This document shows, piece by piece, positions 11,301 to 24,180 of a DNA stretch of 64,000 nucleotides. Source of the stretch: Puffinus mauretanicus. Taxonomy: Eukaryota; Chordata; Aves; Procellariiformes; Procellariidae. The position numbers were made by a program, and so were the translations under genes. The first letter of the stretch is position 1; each line of letters starts with the position of its first letter. The DNA lies in NCBI GenBank assembly GCA_023333565.1, contig JAJKFH010003627.1:6491501-6555500 (forward strand), in the 5' to 3' direction. A model generated the notes under the pieces. The model was given only the letters and a program-made list of their open reading frames with translations, was not told the origin of the DNA and searched no databases.

Positions 11301-13084
11301 CTACCCAGGCTACTCCTGATAGTCATGTTCCAGTTCTCACTTATTCCAAAGTATATGGAGTTGCCTCCATACACTTGGCCCTACTGAAGGAGATGAGGCT
11401 AATCTTTGCCTGATGGGGGGATTTAACTGTAATTATTTTGTCCAGGGAAGAGCTAAGTCCACGGTCAATGACTTTATTCATCCCTGTAGCTCTCTAAACT
11501 GATGATACTTTTTCCCAATTTCCACCCTGTTTCCCATATGTTTTCCATACTGAAAGCTCACCAACAGGTTTTGTAGCAGCGCAAGCAAGAGTTCAGCCTA
11601 TATTTTATATTTCTTTTTTTTTTTAAAGGTCAGTCCTGTTCCAACTGATGTGAACAAAAAAAAAAAGAAATTAAATACAAAATTCCATAGATGTTTGGAT
11701 TGGGATTTTTAGGGGTACAGGACGAGAGCAGGGCTTTGGTTTCTTTGTCCACCAAAAAATCTCAAAACTACAATGTTTAGTTTTCACAAATATAGATTTT
11801 GGTAAAGGAAAAAAAAATAGCTTGGATAAAAATGTGGGTTTTTTAAAAATATCTTCAGATAAACTTTTAAAAAAAGCAAGACATACTTTTACTGAACACC
11901 GAGGATGGTTGCAGAAAGATTTTTCATTAATGAAATTTTCATTGAAAACCACCCAGACAAATGTTCTGGCTCAGAGCCATTCTCCTCCACAAGCAATTTG
12001 TTACCAGGACAGGCCTGAACCAAACCATGGGTGACATGTGGCACCTTTGCCCACCGTCGGCACAATCTGTGCACCAGCGGTGGGAGGGCAAGGTTTGTTT
12101 CTTCTGCCTGTGTTGCACTTGCCAAAATTGAACCAGCGTGATTTAAACCCGCAGGAGCTGACTGGCTCAGGTATGGTCTCGGCTTGTAGATGGGAACCAA
12201 TGCAGCAATCCTTCCTTATTTATTATCTTGGTAAGAGCAAGGCTGCCTTTAAAATTTGGCTGATGTGCTCGAGAGCCAGTACACGGGTGTTAGAAGGGGA
12301 TCGCTGTCCTTCCAGCAGACACAGACAGCAAAAGACCCTTCTGATGAAGCCGCAAAGCTAAAAAGTTAATCTGATGAATTCTACCTCTATGGCTCTGGAG
12401 TAAAAGGTTAGCAAAATACTTTCTGTGCCAAGAAGCTGTAAAATAAGCTTCATTTTAGATGCGATAGGGGAATATCTTCTTACTAATTGTACCAAGGTGT
12501 CTGCTGAATTAGCTGAGATACAATATATCAGCAGTCACTGTAAAACCTCTGTGTGAAAACATCTAATAGAGTCAAAGAAACCAGCACTGGAATAGACCCC
12601 AAGGCAGATCAGCTGTGCCTAAACCTAAACCAGGCTCAGGAATGTCCACTCACATGATACAACCCCCCTGACTGAAAGGAGAAGAGCTGTGATTACGTTT
12701 GTTCCTATTAACTTCTGCCAGGTCTGACTTCCATCAGTGGGCTCATCCACAGCCCACAGTTACCCACCCCCAACTGTATCCGCTGATGCTGTTATTGGTA
12801 CAGAAGCAAAGCCGAGACCAAAACCCCATTATGACTTCACCTTTCCCTAGTCTCTGTTCTAAAAACCATACAGAGAGAAACAGCTGGAAATGCTGTTACA
12901 CCTATTCTACAGGTGAGCGTGAAATGGCACAATTATCCCTGCAATTGTCCCATGGAAATATCATGACCAATGCTCTCTGCATTTAAAAGAGTGATGAAAG
13001 ATTCAGACCAAGCCTGGTTTCTCTACAGCCCTGGAAATACGCAATCACAAGGTCCTAAGCAAGGTCTGAATAGGACCCTGGCTT
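8399..13084. other. Non-coding stretch, nothing recognised
   Basis: About 4.7 kb of AT-leaning DNA. Short frames occur on both strands (for example 9332-9625, 9570-9908, 10432-10833, 12038-12361) but none resembles a known protein and several overlap. Short A/T tracts lie at 11610-11670 and 11800-11880. Near 9100-9150 an AAGTCAGTGGAGAAAGG-like phrase recalls amniote repeats but is too short to call. Confidence 0.5.
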
Positions 13085-13170
13085 AGATCCCAATATCATA
13101 CGGAAATCTGTGACGGAGAGAGGAGGGGAGCTCCGATGTCCTGACTCCCAGGTCTGCACTGCTGCCGGCG
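13085..13170 (-). repeat. MIR-like SINE relic (minus orientation)
   Basis: The plus strand reads ATACGGAAATCTGTGACGGAG and then GATGTCCTGACTCCCAGGTCTGCACTGCT. This is the reverse complement of the 5' half of the MIR-type SINE common in reptiles and birds, whose sense strand reads AGCACTGGACTGGGAGTCAGGA. Only about 85 bases are recognisable, so the copy is truncated and old. Confidence 0.45.
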
Positions 13171-13700
13171 GTGCTTCTCTTGGCCGCACTTCTCTTGCCA
13201 TTTTGCTTTAACTATGTTACAGCATAGGCATTTTTCATGCTCATGTTATACCTTGAAAATTTGGGTCTGGTTTGGAAGTGTGTGTGGGCCTTATCTTTTT
13301 TCTCTCTAAATAAAGGGTCATTTCCAATATTCTGCATCTGTCTTAGCAGAAGTGATTTTATGGTGGTAGATTATTCCACAATATGTTAGTTTTTTCTCAG
13401 GCACCAGTAATACGAGGTAATTTATATGTCCAGTGGAAGCCAGCATTTATTTTCAATAATTTCTCCCAATTATGTTTATCAATAGGTATCTCTCAGCAAA
13501 ATGCCAAATCTCGCAAGGATGTTTGGAAAGTCAAATATGTTTGTGTAATGCAAACCTATGTCATGTCAGGAATTAGTTTGACTAATAGGCCTTTAATTAA
13601 ATCCTTGTGGGGTCTTGGTGTGAAGAATAGACCCTGTTTCCAAAAAATTTAATTTATAAGATAAATTCACAAATATATCCGTCTAATAAATCTTTCCTAC
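13171..13700. promoter_or_regulatory. AT-rich candidate conserved non-coding block
   Basis: This is AT-rich DNA without repeats, including CCTTTAATTAAATCC, a strong homeodomain-type palindromic core near 13590, and several CAATTATG/AATAATTT steps. The 89-codon frame at 13383-13652 has no recognisable domain. Its texture suggests an enhancer-like conserved element, which is inference only. Confidence 0.33.
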
Positions 13701-16700
13701 ATCCAATATTTGTCCTAGAAACAATAACAGGACAGATAATTTATTAGACTATTTCCTATTGCATTATAATGACCATGCTTGATACTTTAAACGTATTCTT
13801 CAGAGCACTGGAATGATGGAAGCTATGACTAATGAAGATAAAGATTTCCAGGGCACATTGATCCAGGAGAGACATACTTAGTGTAACTTCCAGACCTATA
13901 TGTAATCACAGAAATATTTCCCTAGAGAACACAAATTATAGATGACTCTAAAACTGCCACTGGAGATATTTTGCAGAAACCACAACAGGAAATGTTTATT
14001 TTCTCAACCCTAATAACCCTTTCAATACAAATTATTTTGGATTTTTGAGAAAATTACATTAATTCCCAATTAATTCTTTTCTTGCAAGTTACTTCACATT
14101 TATATAAATATCCATATTTTTCTTCACTGTCTTTTCTAAAGTCAACTCCTTGATTTCTCACTTAAATGGCCATTGTGTAGGAAACAAAATGCCACGTAAA
14201 GCGTCTCCATTTTTCTTCTCTCAGAGAACAGCATGCTTGCAATACAGATGAGCACAGCAAAAGGTCAATTCTACCCTGGCGTAAATGCATGGGAATCTTA
14301 ATAGCAGAGAACGGAATGCAAGTGCCAGGTCTAAGATGTAATCCCAGCAACCAGAAATACCATTCTGGTATTTGTATACTTTTCAGAGAGTTAGACCTAT
14401 CCCTAATCTATCAGGCTACCACCCCTCAAATTCAAAGAGATCAGAGGAAACATGCCCTTGTTGCCCTTCTCCTACAGCATGTCTGGTTGGAACATCCTCT
14501 TCCTTCAGTGGCAGAGGTCCCAGGTTTTGGGCTCTTTATAGTCTATTTATTTTACTTAATACTGATCATAATATTAATAGTAGTTTTTCATAGCAAACAA
14601 GTCAGTTCCAGGTAAATCTAGCGAGAGACCATATGTCTGGCATGGAAACTGCACAGCCCTCCTCCTCATGTGAACCGATGGATGATTTCACTTAATTCAG
14701 GCTGAGGGGGAGGAAAAGGAGTGGAAGACAATAGCTGAGGAAAGACATGCGTTATGTTTTGATCAAGCCTCTTGGAAGGCTCAGAAGTGCTTGATTTCTT
14801 CCTAATTGTATTGGATATAGTTCAGCTCCTAACGGCATGCTCAGCATCGCTCCTGCTCAGTACACAGGTCGATGCAGGTACAGCCTTTGGGACGTGCATC
14901 TGAGGTCAGGCAGCTGCTCTGCCTCCAAGGGCTACCGAGCTGAAGTCAAGAGAGCCACCTCCCCAGGAGTCTGAGAAATAAAACGCATCAAAAAGAAAAC
15001 GCCATCTGGTGTTGCTGATGATTTTTAGAGGAAAATCTTATTTGCAACCTGTGGTTTGGTTTGCAGCGTTTTGTGTGCATGGATTTCACAGTGTTGGAAA
15101 TGAGACGCTTGGCAACCTTGGCTAGTGCTAGCCCTGCTCTGGGCAGACGTTCCCCCAGGAAGTCTCACGTCTCCTCGGTCCAAACACCACCTCTGATCCA
15201 AAATCCTTTGCATGGTATAGCAGGCAGAGATCTTTGTGCAACAACACAACTATTCAACACTAAAGTGTTTTGAAGAGCAGGGGACAGAAATAAGGTGGTA
15301 AAGATGTTTCCCACTGGTTCAGAAAAAACACCGTGTCTGAGGATGTGTACTCATCCCTAATCCAACGAGCAGAGTGTGCACTTGGTTTTTCACACATATC
15401 AGGCACTAAGCCCCCAGCTCAGCAAAGTTCAATATTTCTGTATCACACCGATTCATTTCCTGCTGCAAAGTACATCTCTGCCTAGGAACCAAAGACCAAA
15501 ATGAGACCAAGTCCCCTGCAACTGCAAAAATGGTAGAAATGTAGGATATACAGCGCTTCTGTTCCTGTTTTCTCGCTCATACACAGAGGAAGCTGCAAAA
15601 CATTTCCCCCAAACTTGTAACAAGCTTAAAACAAGCTGCAGAAAAGACCAAAAGCCACAAATTACAACATAAAACAGGAGGAGAGCAGGAAAGATTACAG
15701 GCACTGAGATGCCTAGGGGTCCTGCAAACAGCAAGGGAATTTGTTAGGTGCTAATTCCCAGGTGATCCTCAGCAGCAGGCTGTGCTCTGTGCTGCAGCTG
15801 AAGACAAAGCAGAGGTGACAGGTCCCTGCCTCTGTCATCTGATGAAAAACTTATGCCTGACCCCAAGCTTGATGATTTAGTGCCGGTCGCGTGAGCAGGG
15901 CTCCCTGACTAGGCTCCAGAGAAATTGCTAACACCAGCTGGAGCGCCAACACAACCAGCTCCGCGTCCTGCCTCTAGCTGTGGCCGATATCCAGTGCTCC
16001 AGAAGAAGGCAAAGAAAACTCTCAGAAGCCAAGTTACGTAACATTTACACAACATTATAAACTAACACAGTTCTGGTTTGTTTTTTGGTTCCCATGAACA
16101 TGATATGACTCAATGGAAACTACTCTGCAGGAAATAGGTGGCACATTTTGAATCTTAAGCTTCCAGAAATAAGATACAGCTCAAAAGAATTTGGAAACAG
16201 CGTACCTGTTGGAGGGATGAGCCCAGCTCAAAACCTAGAGCTGAAGAAACCTGGAGTTTGGGAACAGTTGGGAAAAAAAAACCAAACTGCCTCTGGTCTG
16301 ACTGTTGCAATCATGGTAGCACTGGACCCAACCCAAGCTGTGCATCTATGTAAGCTGTGTGTCAATGTAACAGCATTCATGCTTGCCTTGAAACAAAACA
16401 GAATAATCCTACAGTGGATTTTTTTTTTTCTTCTTTCTGAGTCCTTCTTAATGTTTGTACCAGCATTTCTTAAATCCTGTTTCAGCTGCTACTTATAATC
16501 CTAAAGTGGTGTTTGAAATCTGTCTCTGAATTTCAGGGTGTGAAGCCAACTCGAATCTCTTGTCTCCCCATCAGCTCTCCTGACAAGGATAAAGAAGGAC
16601 AAAATGTTATGCAGACTTGTTGACGGAGGTGAAACTCAGTGGTTGCCAAAGATGGTTTCTGGAAACAGTGCAAACCCTCCACTGAAACCTTACTGGCATG

Positions 16701-17315
16701 CAAGACAATCTTTGCTTTTTACTAGTAGGCCCAAAACTAACATTTTCATAATAATTTTCCAGTATCAAAGTGATAGTTTTTATCCAAGACAGCTGAATAC
16801 TACAGAACTGTGTAACAACAATTCAGTGCCAAACATATGCTATGTATATATTTTAACACCTTTGATAATAATAAAAAATGCATGTTCCTAGCAGTTTTCT
16901 CAACTTTCATTCAATAACAACATCCTTGAGTTGATGCTTTTTGTTTTCCTTTCATATTATTACGAACCTGTGTTTAATTCTCAGTGCCAGTTTGGCTTTT
17001 TAACCTCTCTTTCTACATTCCACTAGTAATGTCTGATTAAGAAATTAGCCTTTCAAGTGCTATAAAAAAATCCAAGAAATACAGTAACACAATACCATGG
17101 AAAACTGATATAATCTTTTCAAAACTATAAAAATTGGTCACCCAAAGGAACATCTGCATGGTAAAAATTTTAAACAAACTGGAAGGGAATCAGATAGCTC
17201 ATAAAGAACCAAGCGGCTAGAAGAGCCATTGGTCGTTTACATATTTTGCTGTCATCCTGACTCGGAGAAGACTATCATTTTGAAGCATGTTTCTTCAGTT
17301 TTAGTTACCAGCATC
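13701..17315. other. Non-coding stretch, nothing recognised
   Basis: AT-rich at the start and more balanced around 14.6-16 kb. Frames such as 14289-14615, 15453-15734 and 16148-16498 are short, without known domains. A small redundancy of AACAAGCTTAAAACAAGCT lies near 15620. No transposon was recognised. Confidence 0.5.
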
Positions 17316-17380
17316 TGGAATGAATTCCAGGATGGAACACTGAAAGTTTTTAAAAGGAAACTCAACCTTACAATAATTAT
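17316..17380 (+). mobile_element. Possible CR1 fragment
   Basis: GGAATGAATTCCAGGATGG, then AACACTGAAAGTTTTTAAAAGGAAACTCAACC, resembles a stretch in the 3' part of older CR1 families, where a note to end-processing is followed by CACTGAAAGTTTTTAAGA and a GACAA step. The expected downstream GGACTAGATGACCT part is absent. It is weaker than the copy at 8.2 kb and may be chance. Confidence 0.35.
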
Positions 17381-18319
17381 TCCTTAAATCATTAATATGG
17401 TGAAAGTGCCAGATGTAAAAATATGAACAAAATAAAATAAAATATGCTCCCAGGTACCACTCAAATCCCTAATGTACATCTGTCTGTTTTCTCAGTTCAT
17501 TAATATCTGTTGTAGTCTCAGATATTTTCTTTTATGTAAAAATTTCCACTTGCTTGTTATGTCTTCTGTCTTGCATTAGAGTTATTGCTTTACCTCTCAG
17601 AATAACTCTGGCTGTATGCATTGTGGGACTGTGGATCTACTCTAATATGGGCTTTCCTCCAGCAAAAGATAACAGTGTATTCGTCTTCTATCCAACAGCA
17701 CGGGAAACTTTTGGTTTGATGGATATTCAAGAGGGACACCATCCTGAAAGAGTGGTTTTGTAGCTTTGTCAGCATGGACCTCCTCACGGGGTCCAGGTTT
17801 CAGTCACAGGCACAAGATACGACGCAATGAGACCTAGGTGTGAGTCCGCTGGGCTTGCTGAGCTTGGGATAGGACCAAGAGCCTGGAGACCTGGCAGTTC
17901 AGTCTACACCTTTGCTCCCTGTTCACACTTTCAAAGCAGCGGATGAAGGCAGCAGCGGGAGGGACAAACGTCACTGTAGATTAATACAAATTGTTTGATG
18001 GTCTGTTCTTTTCAGGATGGTGATGCAAATCATAAGACAAAAGTGAATTTCATTTTGGCAAGTGAATCCACTTGAAATGTGATACAAAGAGTTGCACTTA
18101 AATCACTCAGGAGGACCCATTTCATTGAAAACTCCTGGAACACCTAACTAGACCCCACCAAAGCCCCAGCCATTCATTTGTTTCCACTGATGTCCTCCCT
18201 CCCTCCACAAAGAAGATGTCTCCTCAGAGCTCCACTGAGTAGTCCCAGCACCACTAAGCGTTTTTGCAGATTAATGCTTGTCTGAATGTTACTAATTAGG
18301 CCAGGCGACTATATAATGA

Positions 18320-18365
18320 GATGCTTACAAAGTTTATTCATCACTAAAAATAAATGTTAAGCATC
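18320..18365. repeat. Eight-base inverted repeat with 30-base loop
   Basis: GATGCTTA at 18320-18327 is matched by TAAGCATC at 18358-18365, with an AT-rich loop. An ACTAATTAGG homeodomain-type core lies about 30 bases upstream. It may be a paired binding site or chance. Confidence 0.35.
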
Positions 18366-21300
18366 TGGTTTGCAGGCTATTCCCATGTGCCGTTCAGGTC
18401 CACATGCTGTACAACCAGATGGAGCTGGAGGGAGACCAATCACAGCGCAGAGGGATTACATGTCTTAAAACCATGGTTAACTTAAATAAGCAAGTTGCCA
18501 TCCCTCCATAAATCCCACATCTACCACCAGATGTGTAACAAGACTATTGCACAGGGCTTTCTAGCTTGGGCTCCGCTGCTCCAAGGGGGCAGAGGAGAAA
18601 GCCGGCCGCTCATGGCAAGGACCATCTCTCCCTTGCACACAGCCCACTTGTCAGCAAAGCCACTCTTTGTTGATGACCATCTGAAAAGAAAGCCCCGATG
18701 ACTCACAAAGCAGAAAACCATCAAATGGGGCTCCGCTAAGTAAATTCTCCTTCTGTCCCAGGCAATGGTGGAAATGACTCATCTCTCGGCTAAGCCTGGG
18801 GGAGAGTTTCTCTCTGCCATGTTAACCAAATGTTAAGTGGGTTTCTCAAGATGGTTTTTGCAGTGAAACCATTGGTGATGTTTGCTTACAAGCCCAGAGT
18901 AGCAGTAGATCTAGACAAGGACACTGTGTCTCCCGAAAACATTTATTAGCCTGTGTACCGGCTGACAGAGAAGGTGGGATTGACAGCTGGATACTTTATT
19001 TTCCATTTTTGTTCCTGAGCAGCTATGCAAAAAGCAGCACTTTTCTGATATCATGGGCTTCACATTGACTGGGAAAGCAAGATCTGGCAGATCCCAGGTT
19101 CTGGGGAAAAGGAGATCATTCCTCATCCAAGAGAAGAGAGAAGGAAGCGAAACAACCCAATCCAACATCAGCAGAGAGAAGGGAACAAGATGGGTTTTCC
19201 CAGAGCTGGCCGAATCAAACCCTCTAGAGAAGAGGAATATTTAAACTGTATTTCTCTTTTTGGATAGGCTTAGAGGCTGCTTTCAGGTTGGGAGCCTTGT
19301 TTTGCTGAGCAGTGCTGAGCATGGAGGAGCTGATTTCTTGTCATCCTCAAAGAGCCAGCCATCCAAGGAAGCAATGCACGAAGGCAGAACTGATAGAGGG
19401 GATGACTTTAACTACAAAGGTAATTTTTCAGCACTTGTGGTTTGTTCCTAGAAAGGAGCACAAGGTGATATGTTCATATCTGGATTTCAAGCACCTCAAA
19501 ATTCAGGGTTTTCAGAGTCTGGGTTTTTTTGATTCAGTACCTTACATTGCTAGAGAAACGTAATAAAGTATGTTGCTTCCAGGAACCACAGAGTACAAGT
19601 AAACTATGTAGATGAGACCATTAGCATAAGAAAAATACTTCTTTCCTCTGAAATGAGAAATCCGCAAAGCTATCTGAGTGTGAGAAGGGAGCTATGTCCC
19701 GCTCTTTAAACCAGCAGCGAACCTTTTAGCTGACTGCTATTGGAACACTGTTAAGTGTTGCGCTCTGCCACATTTACCCAGTTTGCCCAGAAATACAAAA
19801 TGACCAGATGGACAGAGTAAGATTTTCAACCTGTCTGATCCCCCAAAATACTCAGATTCTCAAGAGAAACTGTGGCACAGAAGAAGCCCACAATGCCCCA
19901 ACCTTGGAGAACAGTGAATCCAACCACAAGAGGCAAAGCTGTAGGACATATGACTCCCGAAGCCCCACTGCTCACTGAACAGGCTGATGCTGCATGTCCA
20001 GACTTCCCTTCTGTCTGCTGCCGCCCCTTGACACTGCAGCGTCCTCGATGTGGGGTGGAGCACGCTAGGAAGAGCAGCGCGGGGCTGCAGTGGATGCGAT
20101 CCCCGCTCGCCTGTGTGATGATAAGCAGAGACACAACAGAGTGTCAGGAAGGGTGGTTTTGTGGTTATGTGGTTCGCCCACGGCCCAGAAAATCAGTCTC
20201 CACCATAACATTTTTGCTTTGTCGGAAGCAAGTCCTTTAATGTGGCTGTAAGGCATTGAGAGCACGAGGCAGTTCAGTGCTGTGCTGGTGGGAGCCACAT
20301 AGGTGTGATGCATGGGGACAGACAGGCACATGGACAGAAGAACGATGATAATCTCATCGAATTTCACCGAGTTATAGCCAGGTTAGACAAAAGGGGGTGG
20401 ATTATGGAAAGTTACAGCGAAGCCGGAAAACATTTGGGGAGGTTTAGTAGCACTGGATCAAAGATATCCATCTCGGGAGGGAAAGGAGCTTGAACACATT
20501 TTAGTTATGGGCACCATCTTGAGCTAGCTGGAATAAGTGGAGACTTCTTCTTTCAACATCACCCAGTGCAGGAAGAGAAGCCAGGGAAAACTGGGGTTGG
20601 AAGGTAAAGATGGAGAACAGCGCAAGTCATGGAAGCAGGGTCTTTTGGGGCCAAGCATGCAAAGGTGGTGAGGAGTAGAGGGAGAGGACGCTTGCCAAAC
20701 TAAACCCGGGTAGTACTGCAGCAGAAAAAGAAGTAGATGGCAGCAGGGAGGTTGGGAGGCAGGTTCAACCAATGCCTGGAGAGCCACATGTAATTCTCAT
20801 GGCCCATCTGACCAGAAGAGACCAAACTACTTCCATACGTAGGCCCAGGATCACAATCAACTATCCATATACAGCCGTTATAATGGTTTATTCCGGCTGG
20901 AACAAGCCTGAATGCACAACTGAAGAATGGGTTTGGGGGAGATGAGCTATAAGATGCTGCTTTGGAGTGTTTGGCAGGATTAATCCATGGTTCCCCAAGG
21001 GAAAATGAAGGTTGTCAAACTGATGATAGTAAATAAAACAGCTGATGAAAATGAGGACTGGCCAAATGGGAAGAATATTAAGTAACAGGCATAATGCACC
21101 CGCTTGCCTGTGTCCTATTTTCAACATATTTCCTATATTCAATATATGTTCTATATTTCACCTTGGCAAATGACACACACACATATCTCCACAGAGAAAT
21201 CACCAGAAGTTAATGCTACAGAGTTAGGGTATGAGTGCAGGCTCAGTAACAACTCCACATCAGTGCCCCAGGCAGGATGTTCTCTATTCTGGTTTAGGTT

Positions 21301-21454
21301 AACCCATCTCCAAAGCAGAATTAAGCTAAACCATTTGAGAGTCGGCTTAGGACAAAAACGTATGTCCTCATGGCGAACTAGTGCCTGATGCCAGAACTGA
21401 GGCCACTGCTCCACGGTTTTGAGACTACTTGGAAGAACTGAAGTGAAGGAGAAA

Positions 21455-21487
21455 GCAAGTGATAATAGAGACGCAAGTGATAATAGG
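21455..21487. repeat. 18-bp tandem duplication
   Basis: GCAAGTGATAATAGAGAC is followed immediately by GCAAGTGATAATAGG. Two copies share their first 15 bases at an exact 18-base period, which suggests a recent slippage-type duplication. Confidence 0.85.
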
Positions 21488-22050
21488 TGAGGACTGCACA
21501 ACCGTGCGGTTGGAACAATTTTAGAGAAGGTGAAATTGCTCCTAGCAAGAATATTTTGTGGGTGGCATGAAAATACTCCTGCTGGCTTGTGTCCATTTTT
21601 ATTGACAGAACCATCAATTGCTATCACCTGGGTATTTTTTTCAGATTTTTTAGTTATGATTTATGGGATAAGTTTAAAAAACTCGGAACCTGTAAATACA
21701 TGGTATTGGTGTTTTGGTACAGAAAAACATTCCTTCCTGACAGCACTAAAGGATTTTACCCATTGCTGTTCCCTGAATCCCTGAAATACAGCTTTTGGGC
21801 TCCAGCTACAGGGAAGGTTTGAGGCTTGACTCTTTCCTTTTAGTCCAAAGGAAAGCGATCTCTCAGAGTCAGGGTCTCGTGTCCAGTACTTAACAAATGG
21901 AAGGGGAATGGGAGTGAGACAGAGCACATTCCACAGCCTGGTGTGTTTAAGGAAAGGGGTATAGCTTTCACTCTCCCGCTGTTAGACAATAATGCGCTGA
22001 CTGAAAATGTCAAGCTTCAGTTTAAACAAAATAAAAGACTGGAGGGCCCA

Positions 22051-22370
22051 GGGCAGAGAATTTAAACATATATTAATTAGGGCTGGTAATATTCTGACAT
22101 TTGCTGGATTTTTAATAAACTGATGAATATTTCCCCTTCATATTTCAGTGACATGAAATCAATGCAGCACAATTAATTTCAACAAGTTTCGGTCAATGGG
22201 TGCTGAAGGAAAACGAACATACAGCGTCACAGACTTGAATTAGAAGTACTCTCACTTTGAGCGCGTGACATGGAAATCCATTGCCCTCCACATGAGAAAA
22301 TTGCAGCTCAGGACCTTGAGAGGAATTTATTTACTTGCAGTAAGTGATTTACTTAAATAATAATAATTAC
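22051..22370. promoter_or_regulatory. AT-rich candidate conserved non-coding block
   Basis: The block contains TATTAATTAGGGCTGG, GGATTTTTAATAAACTG and GCACAATTAATTTC, three homeodomain-type TAAT clusters within about 120 bases, without repeat similarity. It resembles developmental enhancers in texture only. The 3' edge runs into an AATAATAATAATTA stretch. Confidence 0.35.
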
Positions 22371-23599
22371 ACAAAAAGAAGAGGAAGGCAGAGAAAACAG
22401 ATGTTTAAAGTTCCCTCAAGAATGCAACAGAATGGAGTAAAAGACTGTGGAAGCACAACACTCATGCTTATGTTAGCATGAAGTCTTAGCTTCATATGTT
22501 CATAACAAACCAACAGGGAGAAAGAACATTTTATGGAAGACCTTGAAGGTTCGGTTGTTATTATAGCAATGAGCACTAGAGCAACATCTCTTTACTAGGT
22601 TATAATCTCTTCAGTGGTGCTTACGTGAGTGGTTCAGAAGGTACCAGTATCTAACCAGAGCAGTAACACTTCCACACAACTAGCCACTGAATGTTGTAGG
22701 TTGTCATAAATGTTCCCAACCTCTTTAGGATAATTCCTTCCTCTTTTGTTAGCTACAACAATATTTCTTTACGTGATGAGACACTTCAGTCATAGACTGG
22801 GCCCCTGTTGTGCAAGCTTTGGTTTAAACTCCCAAGAAGCACAAGCCTGGCCCAGGGCCATTTGGGAAATTTAGGCATGAGTTACAGCTCAGGACAAAAT
22901 GGCACAGCAATAACAAAAGCCACTACGTTGGTACAAATTGAGATACAGAGCACAACTCTAGTGTCTGAGGAAAAGCAACTGGACAGACGCTAATTCTTGC
23001 ATCACTTAATGTGTTATAGCACACGTACTCAATCATAGCGATCCTGAAAAAGTCACATACACATGACTATGCTCTCCTCCTGCTAGTAAGTGAAATTTGT
23101 GTGCATGTGGGGGTCTTAGCCTTGCTAAGAGAAACCCTGGAGTGCAGTTATCATAGAAAGAAATTGTCTGAGAATGTACATTCTGTAATAAAGAGAAATT
23201 TTTTAGCATTTAAAATGTTAGCTCTCACACTAAGCACATGGCACTCAAATCCTACACATAAGAAAGTTCAAGCAGAGAACAGAGCTGGACATCCTCTTTC
23301 CAGATTTTAGTGAAATTTTAGATTTTGAAAATAAAGCAGTCACATTTATCCGTATTTTTTTCAAACTATCAATCTACAAAATTTTGAATTAAAAAACTGA
23401 GAATCTTGAAATCTAAATAAACTGCAGTTTAACAAAAGTGAAACATATTTCAAATAAACATTAGAAGGGGATTTGTTTTTAAGTCATTTGGCTTCAAAAT
23501 GACAGAAAGTGGTTTTGTGTTAGGTTGTGCTTGTTATTATTATTCCTATTATTATTATACACTCATTTTTGCCAGTATTAATAAAATACTTGTATCCAC
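22371..23599. other. Non-coding stretch, nothing recognised
   Basis: AT-rich DNA with short, unrecognised frames. An ATT-type trinucleotide tract lies at its end. No gene or transposon was seen. Confidence 0.5.
23533..23558. repeat. Interrupted ATT trinucleotide repeat
   Basis: TTATTATTATT, CCT, then ATTATTATTAT: a short interrupted trinucleotide microsatellite. Confidence 0.8.
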
Positions 23600-23710
23600 T
23601 AAAGCCTAAGAATGTCCATCAGAGACCCACGTGCCGGGTATTTTACTGATGTTTATTTGAAAGACTGTCCTTGCCTCAAAGAACTTCTAATTTTCTGTTG
23701 CACCCAGGGG
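23600..23710 (+). repeat. MIR-type SINE relic, central part
   Basis: GTCCATCAGAGACCCACGTGCCGGGTATTTTAC followed by GACTGTCCTTGCCTCAAAGAACTTCTAAT parallels a well-known reptile/bird SINE stretch that reads roughly ACCCNNTGTGCTAGGCGCTGTAC and then GACNGTCCCTGCCCCAAAGAGCTTACAAT. The order and spacing agree. A companion piece at 24015-24080 may be the continuation of the same element, split by about 300 bases. Confidence 0.45.
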
Positions 23711-24014
23711 AACAGAGAACAGAAATAGTTGCTTAGCACAGGAGCTGGATTATCACAGATCCCCAGTGTCACAAGATACATCAAAACCCAGTCCATCATC
23801 ATCAAGAGTAACACAGGAGACCTGAGGTGACCCAGGCAGGCTCAAAACCCCACTGTGTCTTAGTGAGAAGTAGACCTGACCTGAACAGCTTTCAGACTAA
23901 ACAGATGCAGAAACAGCTGGGATGAGAAGAAAAGAGAGAGGAAAATACTGATTCAGTCTTACAAATCAGGAGGTTAGAAACTTCAGCACTGAGCTAGCAG
24001 AGCATGGCATGGTG

Positions 24015-24080
24015 GAAGAGTTTCCCAAAGTCACCCAGATACAGCAGATCCCCAATGTCCCAGCCCGGAGTTAAAACTAC
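24015..24080 (-). repeat. MIR core-like relic
   Basis: TTTCCCAAAGTCACCCAGATACAGCAG and then CAGCCCGGAGTTAAAAC matches the pattern of the MIR core on the opposite strand, CTTGCCCAAGGTCACACAG with GCAGAGCCGGGATT. It is short but ordered. With the piece at 23600-23710 it fits a disrupted old SINE. Confidence 0.45.
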
Positions 24081-24130
24081 AAAGACATTCTTTGCAGATA
24101 GCACAGCGTGTGGCAGGAAGGGTGTCTGAG

Positions 24131-24180
24131 AAGAAAGTGCTCTAGGGGAGTCATTACAGTATCAAGTAGCTAATACATAG
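24131..24180. repeat. Copy A of a diverged 50-base repeat pair
   Basis: AAGAAAGTGCTCTAGGGGAG begins a segment that agrees with 24899-24955 at about 28 of its first 32 bases, with weaker agreement beyond (AGCTAATAC against AGCTGATAC). The pair lies 768 bases apart in direct orientation. It is either an old local duplication or two hits of one dispersed family. Confidence 0.6.

Larger units (their letters stand above)
17381..22050. other. Mostly featureless non-coding stretch
   Basis: About 4.7 kb with short frames only; the longest, 158 codons at 21151-21627 minus, has no recognisable domain and overlaps frames in other phases. Small structures at 18320-18365 and 21455-21487 are listed separately. 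At 17870-17910 a CCTGGAGACCTGGCAGTTCAG phrase weakly recalls the MIR 5' half but is not called. Confidence 0.5.

Noticed and set aside
17850..17920. CCTGGAGACCTGGCAGTTCAG as a possible MIR 5' half
   Set aside because: Only one phrase agrees and none of the following MIR core phrases is present.
21151..21627. 158-codon minus-strand frame
   Set aside because: No recognisable domain; overlaps frames in other phases and includes a small tandem duplication.
22790..22870. GACTGGGCCCCTGTTGTGC phrase as a possible SINE piece
   Set aside because: Too short and the expected downstream phrases are missing.
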